Below are positions 11,990-21,939 of a DNA stretch of 64,000 nt, in pieces. The stretch is from Periconia sp. R9002 (taxonomy: Eukaryota > Ascomycota > Dothideomycetes > Pleosporales > Periconiaceae): contig JAMAHW010000020.1 of NCBI GenBank assembly GCA_023627715.1, positions 1-64,000 of the forward strand, in the 5' to 3' direction. The first letter of the stretch is position 1; each line of letters begins with the position of its first letter. The translations under genes and the position numbers were made by a program. The notes under the pieces were generated by a model. It did not search any database and was not told the DNA's origin. It was given only the letters and a program-made list of their open reading frames with translations.

Positions 11990-14098
11990 ATGGGTCTCAC
12001 TCAGCTTTCGCCTCGCGGCGGGTACGCCGTCGCGCTTCTCCTGTTCACGAGGTCATCGCTCGCTCTCGCTGCTCTAACCCTATCCACGCCGCCGCTTTTC
12101 GACTACGAGACCAAGCAGCTGACCGATGAACTCGTCGCTGGCCTGACTGCCGCCGATCAGAAGCTGTTTGGCTTCGACGACAGCGCGGTCGGGTCGGGAA
12201 TCGAGCGACGCAGCGGCGAGTGTAAAGTCTTTCCCGGAGACCAGCAATGGCCTTCCGACGAGACGTGGGATCGGTTCGATGAGCTCGTCAACGGCGCCCT
12301 CATCCCAACTGTTCCTCTTGCTGCCCCATGTTACGATTCGTGGGGTGTTTACGATGCTGCTAAATGCGCCGACATCGCCGCGAGATTTACAGACCCTTAT
12401 TTGCAGTATGTCATCGTATTTCTGTATTATCGTTGTTTGTTGTGTGCCCGGGCTATGTGCTGATTTGTGGCCCCAAGTGAGGCCGACCCAACGTCCAACA
12501 TGTGGCCGATATTTCAGGGGAAAACGTGCCTCGCGTTCGACCGACCAAACGGTACCTGCACACTCGGCTCGTACCCGAGCTACGCTGTGAACGCTTCCTC
12601 GGTCTCAGATGTGCAGCTCGCGCTGAATTTCGCGCGCTCAGCAAACCTGAGACTCGTCATCAAGAATACTGGACATGACTATCTTGGAAAATCTCTAGGC
12701 GCTGGTGCTCTGAGCATCTGGACACACAATCTGAAGCAGATTGACTTCATTGAGAACTATCAAAGTGACTCGGGCTATGAAGGGCCTGCGTTCAAGGTTG
12801 CTGCCGGAGTGACTGTGCGAGAATTATACGAGGCAGCGCACAAGTTCAACGTGACAGTGGCAGGTGGCATCTGCGAGAGCGTTGGGTTTGCCGGAGGTTA
12901 CGTCGCGGGAGGTACGTCGATTTTCATTGAATTCCTCAATCGTTATTCGCTTGGAGCATTGGCATTGATATCATTTCCCTGCCCTGCATCAATACTCAAA
13001 TAAAGTTTGCACCTGGCTAACCCCTGCTCAGGAGGACACACTCCTATGAGTGGGCTCTATGGGATGGCAGCAGACAGTGTGGAAGCTCTCGAGGTAGTCA
13101 CTGCAGATGGCCGCTTCATCACTGCCTCCAACAGCTCCAACCCAGATTTATTCTGGGCGCTGCGTGGTGGAGGAGGCGGAACCTTTGGTGTAGTAACCTC
13201 TTTGATTGTCCGCGCGCATCCAAAAATGCCCATTGTCACGTCGACCTTCACATTCGAATCCGGGGGCAACATCACCAATGAGGTGTTCTACGAGGGCGTG
13301 CGCAAGTACTATGAGATGCTGATCCCCTTCACGGATGCACACACGTACTCATACTTCTGGATCTGGGCCATTGGTGGTAAGTTCCAGTTCCAGATGATGC
13401 CTTTTTTCGCCCCGAACCACACGATCGAAAGCTTCAACGAGCTGGTCAAGCCTTGGTTCGACCGCTTGACCGAGCTTGGCATCGAGTTCACCCCCAAGAC
13501 TGAGCTGCACGATTCCTTCTACCCGGCATACAATGTCGCGTGGGGTAACGATGGAGTCGGCGGTCTCAACGCGATTCCGGGGAACCGACTGTTCCCTCGC
13601 GAGCGGTGGGAGGACCCGGTCAAATTCGAGGAAACCTTCGCTGCCATCAAGGCCCATAGCTTCCGCAATAAATCTCTCGGTGGCTATCACCAGGCCCCGC
13701 AAAATCGGCTCAACGTGGACAACGCGGTGAGTTCTGCGTTCCGTCACGTCATCAACTTCTTGATTGGCGCTGCCGTCGTCGAGGGCGCCGAGAACGCGAC
13801 GTCGACGCAGATGAAGAAGGCTGTCAATGTACTGACGAACGATGTGTTGGGGCCGTGGCGTGCCGTCTCGCCCGAGAGCGAGTTCGGAGGAAGTTACTTG
13901 AACGAGGCGAATGTCATGGAGCCCAACTGGCAGCAGAGCTTCTATGGCACGCAGTACCCGCGGCTGCTGGCTCTGAAGAAGAAGTGGGATCCCAAGAGCG
14001 TCTTTTACGGGACAACGGCGGTGGGGAGTGAGGAGTGGGAGGTGCAGGATGGCGATCAGGGAACGCAGACGCAGAACGGGAGATTATGTAAGGTGTAG
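11990..14098 (+). CDS. Secreted FAD-linked oxidoreductase, berberine-bridge (BBE) type, 3 exons, ~638 aa
   Basis: Oxidises a small alcohol, sugar or alkaloid-like substrate using covalently bound FAD; the substrate is unknown. Exons are 11990-12405, 12478-12911 and 13032-14098, joining in frame through GTATGT...CAAG and GTACGT...TCAG introns. The ATG at 11990 gives a clear signal peptide (YAVALLLFTRSSLALA); an in-frame upstream ATG at 11959 is less fitting. The FAD-binding domain (PF01565 type) includes NTGHDYLGKSLGAG, with His near 205, and GGICESVGFAGGY, with Cys near 271; in this family these residues attach the 8-alpha and C6 positions of FAD, so a bicovalent flavin is expected. GGGHTPMSG spans the second intron. 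The BBE domain at the end contains YLNEANVMEPNWQQSFYG. Nearest characterised relatives are fungal isoamyl alcohol oxidase-like enzymes. Confidence 0.9.
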
Positions 14099-14872
14099 CA
14101 AGATCAATGCAGTCGTTACCCAGTGAGCAGTCCCACGATATGATATTCATATTTTTTCTTCTCTCCAACAAAGCACAACACTCTACATTGCGCTTCTGGT
14201 CTCGCTCCCTCCTTCCTTTTCCATCTGAGACAACACACCCCCAATCTATCCAACCAAGCGCCGCACTTCTGCGTCCCCTCCCCATTCGATGAGGTCTGCA
14301 TACAGCTCACGGTTCCACAACATCTCGCCCCCCGTCCCAACCCTGCACACAGCTCATCCCCTTTACTGCATAGCTCGCTGACGGCGTCCTTGTCTTGCCT
14401 TTGAAACCTGGCCTTACCCGTCCCAGCGGTATACGCAGCGGCCCGCAACCTGTAGATTTAGGAAGTGTTGAAGACTGCACTAGGCACTGACTAGCCCAAC
14501 GAGGTACAGCGGGCGATGAAAGAAGCTAACGTAGACATCGGGGGTTGGTCTTAGCTGCTTGAAGCTAAAAGGGAAGCGTTTCGTTTCGTCTTGATTGATG
14601 GGTTGCGCGCGTCGTGGGAGTCGCTAAACGAGGCTTGCTGAACGGTGTGCCTGGGATGGGAGCTACGGCTGCGGGATCTCGTCTTCGCTTGAGTGAATTA
14701 AAAAATTGTAGAGTTGGGATAGAGGCATCATCTTTCATTGTTGCTTAGAGGGTTTTATTTTTTCATGAGTGGAACAATTCCATGCTGGCCTTTCCATAGA
14801 GGTCAGGTCCAATCTGCCAAAGACAGCACCTATAATCCATCTTGTATTCCTCTCAGAGCACAATTGATCCGC
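14099..14872. other. Convergent intergenic region, no gene seen
   Basis: Between the 3' ends of the FAD oxidase and the MYND gene. C/T-rich first half, A/T-rich second half. No recognisable gene or repeat. Confidence 0.6.
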
Positions 14873-16034
14873 CTACCCAAATCCATTCCGTGCACGTATC
14901 GCTGAAATTCTTCTTCCTCTAGAAATTCTTGTCCCAAACTTTGGTATTTCCCCGCTGCCGTTCTTTACCTCCCAGAACGTTTTGCTCAGCTGCCGCACCT
15001 TTTCCACGCGAAAGAGAAGGTTTTCACTTTCGTACTCCAAGCATGCTGCCCATTTTGCGGAATCATCTCGCTTGGACATGTACTCAGCCATGAATTTCTT
15101 CATGGAATCGAGCAAGTGAGCATGCTTCGCTTCGAAGGCTTCTCCCGGCATTTTGACGAGCTCAGAGAGATCCGCGTTGTTAGCCTTCACCCACTGCTCA
15201 ACACCCTTCTGAAATTCGCTTGCCAGTTCCAGGCCACAACCGCTGATCATGGCTGGATGACCCTTGATCTTCGCCATCTTCTGAGTGAAATCGTGGTGTG
15301 TACCAAGATCGTGTGCGTTCATGAGCTCCACGTTGTAACGTAACTGGTACGCCTCCCAGACCCAGAATGCTTGAGTGACCCCATATTGTTCCCCAGTAAT
15401 GTCCAATATCCACTTTCGATCGGAATTAAGCGCCTTGAGACCCCACACAGAATGAGTGTAGGTTTCCCAGTTTGAATGCGGGATCGGATTGTGGGGGATA
15501 TGAATAATCGAAGTACGGGAAGGCTTGTGTAGCTTGACTTCCAGCTCAAAGATATCCACATGAGAATCTAAATGTGCTTTAGTAAGACAAGTCAAAGCAT
15601 TGTGGCGTGCCAAAGTACATACCCTTGAAAATTTGTCGAATGATACTCTCCATATATGCCAACGGCTCCTGGCAAGTCAAAGTGCATAACACACCGTTCT
15701 TGGTTGTTTCATCAACGAGATGGTTGGGGAATGGAGCGTAATAAGTTGCTCGATCCTCGTTGCGCCCATCGTAGATGTGTAGCTCATGGGGTCCTCTCAG
15801 CTTCACATCGACAACCAAGTTATCGAACGTAGCCTCCCGAAAACCCAAGTATAATTGTTTTGCGAGTTGTGCACCGCGACGCAAGACCGTCTCCTCAGTG
15901 ACATGCTTGCAGATCTTTTTGTGCTCAGACCAATCTTTTTTCTGGCACTTCTTGTTACAATACACGACCGTTTGACATGCCGTGCATTTTTTCGACGCTG
16001 CCTCACCGCAGGCGGAGCACTTGATGTGCTGCAT
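14873..16034 (-). CDS. MYND zinc-finger protein, 2 exons, ~371 aa
   Basis: The N-terminus is a complete MYND zinc finger: CSACGEAASKKCTACQTVVY followed by CNKKCQKKDWSEHKKIC, giving the expected Cys/His ligands within residues 1-45. Such fingers bind short peptides and mediate protein contacts. Exon 1 is 16034-15623 and exon 2 is 15576-14873; the 46-nt intron (GTATGT...TAAAG) falls after a Lys codon and restores the frame. I took the ATG at 16034 because the finger begins right after it; an in-frame ATG at 16097 would add 21 unremarkable residues. The remaining about 320 residues are a folded-looking region of unknown function that I recognise only as common in fungal MYND proteins. No SET domain motifs are visible. 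Confidence 0.85.
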
Positions 16035-17240
16035 GGTGCTGAGTCCGAGTCGTATCGAGAGGTGGATAGGTGGCGAAAGGGTAGAGAGAGGAAACAAGAT
16101 TGTTGTTTGTATGTATACGTACAGTCGCCAAGAAGCCAGGCTAGGCTAGCGTGTCTCTCTGGCGGGTAAGGTAAAGGTGAAGGAAGAATGCAATGGTAGG
16201 AGCAATTTCTCTCTCACTTCACCTCACATTCTCCCCTAGAAAAGGATCCTACGTATTCAAGGGATGATGGATCTAGAGCAAACCTATTAACGTTTGGAGG
16301 GTTCTGAGATATTGCAACTTTCTTCATTCTCATATCATACGTTGCATTGAGGTGAATACACGATTGATCGAAGAGCGACAAAGTACAACCGCGTAATCCA
16401 ACTCTAGTATCGTGGAAATACGTTCCACCAAGTCCCATTGCAAGCTTTGGAAGAAAGTCTTTATGGAATACTCTGTTGGGACATCGCGATGGCTCACTGT
16501 TGAGAAACTGAAGTTGCAAACATATGGGTCACGTGACAGGTTTCTGTGCATTTACTCTGTGTTCATCACGGGGTTTGGTTGGAATCGAAACAGCTTGTCA
16601 ACCGCACTTTCTAAATTGAAATCCTGTTCAACAGCCTATCAAAGGATATTCTATATGCTGCTAAATAGTATATCAGAATAAAGAAAGCTCAAGTGCTGTC
16701 AACGCCCTGTTCCATACCCAGCCGACCCCCATCATGTTGGTGGTGTGTACAGTACCTTTTAAGACATTAATGCACTTCAGGCACCGTATTCAGCCATACG
16801 TGCTTTTGAGGCAGCAGCCCTATGGAAGATTTATATTTAAATCCATCATACACAGGTATAGTGAATTCTACAATACGCATGGAGTGAGCGTGGTCATACG
16901 TCCAAATCCGGACAGCTCACCTCCAAATACAGATATCAATTAAGCATTTCACACGAATATATCTACACGTACACGACCGTAACAACGCATCATTCTCGCA
17001 AATACAATCAGTTAATACCCACATTTTAGCGCGGGTAAACCATTCCATTTTACGGCAATCGCTCCGAATTTCTCCAAACAAGTGGGCGACTGCGGGGTAG
17101 CCACTATCGCTCCTCCATCAACGCGCACATGATGTAACGCGATATCAAACCATTCACCACCAAACCCACCCTTTAACTACGACAATCTCGCTCTACCTGA
17201 CCAAAATGCCATCAACAATTCTGCAGAAATCTCACCCACA
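16035..17240. other. Divergent intergenic region, no gene seen
   Basis: Promoters of the MYND gene (-) and the cupin gene (+) must lie here. Open frames around 16214-16943 show no family signal. The 70 bases before 17241 are C/A-rich and look like a fungal leader. Confidence 0.6.
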
Positions 17241-17939
17241 ATGGTCGAAGTACGCACCTACAAAATCGGTCCCACCCCACTGATGCCCAACTCCCCACAC
17301 GTCGTGATCCACTACCCAGGACTACTTCGCTCCAAACTCGAATCACCATCCTTTACTCTCGGCGACCTCTACGACATCTACGCGAGCAATGGCTGGGAAT
17401 CGCAATGGGTAGCCAGGTACGCACCGACGCAGGATTCACACTACCACTCCGCGGCACACGAATGTATGACGGTGGTTTCTGGCGAAGGAGCCACCATCCG
17501 GTTCGGCGTCGCAGATACCTCTTCGGACCCGGAAGAAGCGACTCACGGCGCAGGTCATGAGGACGGCGGCGTCTGGGTGAAAGCTTCCAAGGGCGATGTT
17601 TTCATTCTCCCAGCTGGAATCGCGCATAAGACGTATGATCCCAAACCCGACAACACGGAGTTTCTTTTCCACCAGTGCAAGGATGAGAACGGCGTTGTTA
17701 TCAGAGACCCTGAAAAGGCGCGCAAGTACTTCGATAAGATTGAGAAAGGAAAATATTTTCAGATGATGGGGAGTTATCCCAAGGAGAATGATTGGGATTT
17801 CAAAATGGGAGGGGAGCATAAGGGGAGGGAGTATCTGGTTTGGTCAGTTCCAAAACCGGCGAGAGATCCGGTACTTGGGAAGAATCCTGAGGGGCTGTGT
17901 GGGCTGTGGGAGGAGAAGCCGTTGTTGGCGAAGCTTTAG
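17241..17939 (+). CDS. Cupin-domain protein, YjlB-like, 232 aa
   Basis: Single exon. A small beta-barrel protein of the cupin superfamily, most like the YjlB group, whose reaction is not established. Residues 64-82 give a metal-binding cupin motif 1 (SHYHSAAHECMTVVSGE: two His in HYHS and the spaced H-E pair), and motif 2 lies around VFILPAGIAHKTY, with Pro, Gly and His in the expected positions, so a divalent metal site is likely. No signal peptide, so probably cytosolic. It is convergent with the FMN hydroxyacid dehydrogenase gene, with only 146 bases between them. Coding-strand composition turns G-rich after about 17740. Confidence 0.88.
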   Translation: MVEVRTYKIGPTPLMPNSPHVVIHYPGLLRSKLESPSFTLGDLYDIYASNGWESQWVARYAPTQDSHYHSAAHECMTVVSGEGATIRFGVADTSSDPEEATHGAGHEDGGVWVKASKGDVFILPAGIAHKTYDPKPDNTEFLFHQCKDENGVVIRDPEKARKYFDKIEKGKYFQMMGSYPKENDWDFKMGGEHKGREYLVWSVPKPARDPVLGKNPEGLCGLWEEKPLLAKL

Positions 17940-18085
17940 GTGTGTGCCACACGTGTTGTACAATGTTGCTCGCTTTCTCATCTTTTCAAGATCATTTCTC
18001 TAGAATGTTTCCATATCCCACATTTATGTCAGATTAAGAAGAACTTATGTTAACCAAATCACGACTTACGCCAATCTCGCAGCTC

Positions 18086-19378
18086 TCAAAGTGTACCAAT
18101 CCCCTTCACACCCTGAAACAAATCCTCCTCCCTCACCAAACAGCCGCGATTTAAATCTTTCTTCCCTACAGACGGTATCCCCGCCAGATGCAACGTCAAC
18201 TCCAACTCTCCCACCAAGCTCTTCAACACATGCTCCACACCTCCCTCACCCCCCAAGGCAAGCCCATACACATACGGACGTCCCACCAACACACAATCGG
18301 CACCAAGCGCCAGCGCCTTCGCAATATCCGCACCACACCTAACTCCGGAATCAAAGAAAATTGTCAAATCATCCCCAACCGCATCCACAATATACGGCAG
18401 CACGCCCAAACTACTATTCCCCCCATCCTGCTGTCTCCCGCCATGATTACTCACCACGATGCCCTGCACGCCTAGGTCCTTACATGCCTTCGCATCCGCC
18501 ACGCTCTGGATCCCCTTCAACACGATCGGACCATCCCAATGCTGCTGTAAGAACTTGACATCCTCAAACGAATGACTGAACCCGTTAAAAATAATCCGCA
18601 TCCACTCCGCGGCCGCGGCGCCCTCGTTCTCCTCCACCTCCACCCCATGCCTCTCTTTGAACTGCTTCCGGAACACGGGGTCCGAGAACCCCAGCGCAAC
18701 ACCGATCTGATCCGCCCGCATGAAAGGGTTGTACCCGTTATCCATGTCCGAGGGCCGCCAGCCAAGGAGGTACGTATCAAGCGTCACAAACAACGTAGTA
18801 AACCCAGCCTTCTTCGCACGCGAAAGCAGAGAAATGGTAATATCGTCGTTCTCGCGGCTCGGCCAGTACAATTGGTACCACCTTTGCCCATCATCACCGT
18901 TCGCGCGCGCCGCGTCTTCAATGCTGGCACTCGACGCCGTGCTGAGAATATACGGCACGCTCACTTTTGCAGCGGCTTTGGCGACCGCAACCTCGCCATC
19001 CGGATTGAAAATGCGCAGCACGCCTACGGGCGCTACGGCAATAGGCGACTGCAGTTTCTCCCCGAAGATCGACGTCGACAGGTCTGGGAAGGTTTTGTGG
19101 CCTGTTAATCTGCGTGGCACGAGCGAGTACCGCTTAAACGCTGCGCGGTTCTTATCGTCTGTCTCGCGGGTTCCGGCGGAGCCGTAGACGTAGCCTTTGC
19201 TTTCTGCGGACATGCGCTCGCAGGCTTGCGATTCCCAGGCGGAGGACTGGAAGGTTAGGCCTGGTCGTTCATAGTTGAGGCCTTTTTGGTAGATGGAGAG
19301 TTCGTAGTCGTACGGGGATTGGGTGGGTTTGTGGGAGCTGATGTTTGTGCGGTGTGGAGGGGCGTCGTGGTTGGACAT
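18086..19378 (-). CDS. FMN-dependent alpha-hydroxy acid dehydrogenase / lactate 2-monooxygenase-like, 430 aa
   Basis: Oxidises an L-2-hydroxy acid such as lactate to the 2-keto acid using FMN; whether it passes electrons to oxygen or decarboxylates cannot be told. The whole FMN_dh domain is present in one exon: IAVAPVGVL near residue 115 (phosphate loop side), the Tyr/Gln stretch WYQLYW near 167, VTLDT near 198, the catalytic Lys in VLKGI (K288), and the active-site SNHGGRQQDGG with His312 and Arg315, then FFDSGVRCGADIAKALALGA for phosphate binding. There is no cytochrome b5 domain, so it is not flavocytochrome b2, and the long loop between residues 205 and 275 fits lactate monooxygenase-like fungal proteins. 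The ATG at 19378 is preferred over the in-frame ATG at 19435. Confidence 0.92.
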   Translation of the reverse strand: MSNHDAPPHRTNISSHKPTQSPYDYELSIYQKGLNYERPGLTFQSSAWESQACERMSAESKGYVYGSAGTRETDDKNRAAFKRYSLVPRRLTGHKTFPDLSTSIFGEKLQSPIAVAPVGVLRIFNPDGEVAVAKAAAKVSVPYILSTASSASIEDAARANGDDGQRWYQLYWPSRENDDITISLLSRAKKAGFTTLFVTLDTYLLGWRPSDMDNGYNPFMRADQIGVALGFSDPVFRKQFKERHGVEVEENEGAAAAEWMRIIFNGFSHSFEDVKFLQQHWDGPIVLKGIQSVADAKACKDLGVQGIVVSNHGGRQQDGGNSSLGVLPYIVDAVGDDLTIFFDSGVRCGADIAKALALGADCVLVGRPYVYGLALGGEGGVEHVLKSLVGELELTLHLAGIPSVGKKDLNRGCLVREEDLFQGVKGIGTL

Positions 19379-19894
19379 TGTGAGGTTGGTGGTTTGGAGC
19401 GTGGGATATTGTTGTTGAAAGGAGAGTAATTCCACGGGTATGCTTGCGTTGAGTTGGAGTATTCAGATTTACGATTTTTGACCTTATCCTGTTGTTCAGC
19501 ATGGACATAGAGATTTTTAAATACCAAAATCTCATTACGTCACTATTGGGTATGCTTTAGAGGGCTACGATGTGGATACGTCGGTTACCTACGGAAATTC
19601 AAAAATCATTGTAACTACAGCATGTACTATTGATGCGCAAATGTACACTCAACCTAAGTGGTATGATCCAAGGTTTTCCGATGTGGATACGTCTGAAACG
19701 TACGGAAACTTAAAAAGCATTCTGCAGCACTCCAATTGATATTGATCATTGATGCTTGTCAGCACACTAAAAATGAGTCATTTTCGCAAAGAGCGCAGTT
19801 CGCTCTCTAATTCATCCACATGTATCTATCTAGCTGGCGGAGCATTTATAAAAGGGATGTGTAAGCTACCCTATTTCATTCATAATATTTATAA
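19379..19894. other. Intergenic region with a direct repeat
   Basis: Lies between the start of the FMN enzyme gene and the end of the bZIP gene. It should hold the FMN gene promoter. Two related segments about 111 bases apart occupy its middle. Confidence 0.6.
19569..19770. repeat. Two diverged direct copies of a ~45-bp segment
   Basis: Copy 1 begins at 19569 and copy 2 at 19680. Both open with GATGTGGATACGTC, then CTACGGAAA / GTACGGAAA, then TCAAAAATCATT / TTAAAAAGCATT. Similarity fades after about 45 bases, and both copies are followed by an ATTGATG stretch. Located about 190-300 bases upstream of the FMN enzyme start. Confidence 0.7.
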
Positions 19895-20982
19895 TCAATC
19901 TTCAAGCCTCAACGCCCGCAACCCTCTTTCCCTCCTCTTCCTATTCGTCGTAACCACTACGCTCGGCTCCACACAAAACCACCAATTCCTGTAAAAGCAC
20001 TCCCCCATCTCCCACGCCTCATCCACGAGTTCACTGCAATTCACCCATCCCACCGTATTCCCATGCACCCTGAACCCCTCACGTAAATCATCCATATCAT
20101 GTGCCAACCTTTGAATCGCCTTGACCTGCCCAGTGCCGCAATCGTCGCCATCTTCTTGCGCGATCGGCGGTCGATACATGGAGGGGAGCGACAGCATGTA
20201 GATTAGCTTCTCACGGACGGAGGGCCAGGGTAGGGCGTCGAGGACAGGGTGGTGGGGGATAGTGAGTTGTGCTGGGGTGGGCTGGAGGTTGGGTGGAAGG
20301 TTGGGAATGGTGGCTGAGGGAAGGACGTGCAAATAGGTAAGGTCCCAGGCTACTTGGAGCACACCGAGAGCGGTGGCGATTTGCGAAAATGCTTTAATAG
20401 TATTTATTATGGGAACGGTTAGATTGCTGTCGCCGCTTAGGGGGAAGTGGAAGGCGGGGGGTGATGGAAGAGAGGATGGGCTTTGGGGGAATGCCATGGG
20501 TGGATTGGTGGTGAGGAGATGGCCAATATCTGATGATGTTAGCATGGTGGGATGTGTCGAGAAGCAGTGACACTAACCTGAGTCGTCAAATAACGATATG
20601 TCAAGAGAATTTTGCCCGAAATTCATGTCCGGGAAAGAAAACTGTTCTGAAGACCGTTGGATCTCTTCAACTGGCTGGGCTCCTGAAGATGTCGTTGATA
20701 CAGGCTCAAAAAAGTGCTCGAGAGCTTGCACGTGGCTTGCTTGGCCATCTGCCTGCAAGGTACTTCTGCCACGGGCTTGCAGAGCTGCATATTTCTCCTT
20801 TTGCCTCTGACCTACAGAACCATCAATAACTCATCTCAACATGGGTCTGACAAGCGGTTTTAGCCGCTGCACGTACGATATCTCCGATTTGCAAGGATGT
20901 TCAACACTCGCTTCCTGTCTGGATCGCCCGCGCCAGGCACTTCCTCGGGGGTCTTGGTCTTTCTCCTGCGTGCGATAGGCAT
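19895..20982 (-). CDS. bZIP transcription factor with DUF3425 domain, 3 exons, ~324 aa
   Basis: A fungal-specific regulator. Exon 1 is 20982-20877, exon 2 20811-20578 and exon 3 20529-19895; introns of 65 and 48 nt have GTACGT and GTTAGT donors and join in phase 1 each time. Exon 1 begins MPIARRRKTKTPEE and carries the basic region RKRVLNILANRRYR, continued across the intron as RQRQKEKYAALQ, which is the usual start of bZIP-DUF3425 proteins. The leucine zipper is short and irregular, as is common in this group. Exon 3 holds the DUF3425 region, with VREKLIYMLSLPSMYRP and the Trp-rich end CFYRNWWFCVEPSVVVTTNRKRR. It may control the nearby oxidase and cupin genes, but no binding site was identified. 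Confidence 0.88.
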
Positions 20983-21462
20983 ATTGTTAAGCTTGCTAGT
21001 AATCAGAGCGTGTTTGAAGTTAGTTCGGACAAAAGCTGTAGGATGTGGGCGGATTAAATGGTGAGATTAGTGAGCGTTGGGACTCCATAACGTTATGCTC
21101 GTATTTAGGGCTGATCGAGAAAGCTTACTCGAAATGGTTAGAAGTGTTTCTTGGCCAATTACAACTCGGTGAATTGATTATGTACGATTCTGTAAAGAAC
21201 AGTCCCATCAATCTCTACCATCCAATTACGATCTTTAATCCCCATAAGAGGTATCTACGGGGTGACTTTTTACAATGTTGACCTGTGCAGTCCTAGTCAC
21301 GTGACCGTTCTTCATCATGTTATGCAATTGCTTCATATAAAGTAAGGCCGTATAGAATACTCTCATTAGCATCGTATAGCCCTACACTTCCCCTTATACT
21401 ATAGAGCTTGAACGAAATACACCGATCCCTCTCTTCCACACCCCAAAAAACATCAATCCACC
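20983..21462. other. Divergent intergenic region
   Basis: Promoters of the bZIP gene (-) and the small membrane protein gene (+). No gene seen. A TATA-like element lies at 21335. Confidence 0.55.
21335..21342 (+). promoter_or_regulatory. Possible TATA box
   Basis: ATATAAAG about 120 bases upstream of the ATG at 21463. Assigned by position and sequence only. Confidence 0.35.
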
Positions 21463-21939
21463 ATGGCATCCTCGAACAAACAAACCACTTCCAAATCCGA
21501 TAGTCTCCCCTCTTCAAACCTCGAGACTCCTCAAGCCATCGCCGAACCTTTATCTCCAGCAGCCCTCTACACTACTAAAGCCTTCGCCTACTGTCGCATA
21601 ATCCTAGGAACCGGGGCTCTCCTCTTCCCTCACTTCACCTGCGGCCTATTCAAGTTCCCAATTTCCAACGAGACAGCTACGGTTGTACGTCTCTTTGGTG
21701 TGCGTGGTATTGCTCTCGGCGAGCTTCTTGTCACTGCCAAGGATGAGACGTCTCGGGATGGAGGTAGGCGGGAACTCCGGAAGCTGTTGAAGGCGAATAT
21801 GGGGTGTGATATATGTGATATTTTCAGTATTGGGTTCGCAGTTGCGAATGGACATATGGATTTGCTGCCTGGTGCGCTTTTGGCAGGGGGTGCGGCGAGT
21901 TTGGTTGGGGTGGCGGTTTGGGGGTTGGAGGCGCTATGA
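21463..21939 (+). CDS. Small four-TM membrane protein, DUF4267-like, 158 aa
   Basis: Single exon. After a polar N-terminus of about 35 residues there are four hydrophobic segments: around 41-62 (CRIILGTGALLFPHF), 75-92 (RLFGVRGIALGELLV), 112-130 (CDICDIFSIGFAVANG) and 134-156 (LPGALLAGGAASLVGVAVWG). The RLFGVRGIALG motif after the first segment resembles small fungal DUF4267-type proteins, whose function is unknown. No signal peptide is needed. It is preceded by an A-rich, C-rich leader with the start context CCACCATGGC, close to a consensus initiation context. Confidence 0.75.
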   Translation: MASSNKQTTSKSDSLPSSNLETPQAIAEPLSPAALYTTKAFAYCRIILGTGALLFPHFTCGLFKFPISNETATVVRLFGVRGIALGELLVTAKDETSRDGGRRELRKLLKANMGCDICDIFSIGFAVANGHMDLLPGALLAGGAASLVGVAVWGLEAL

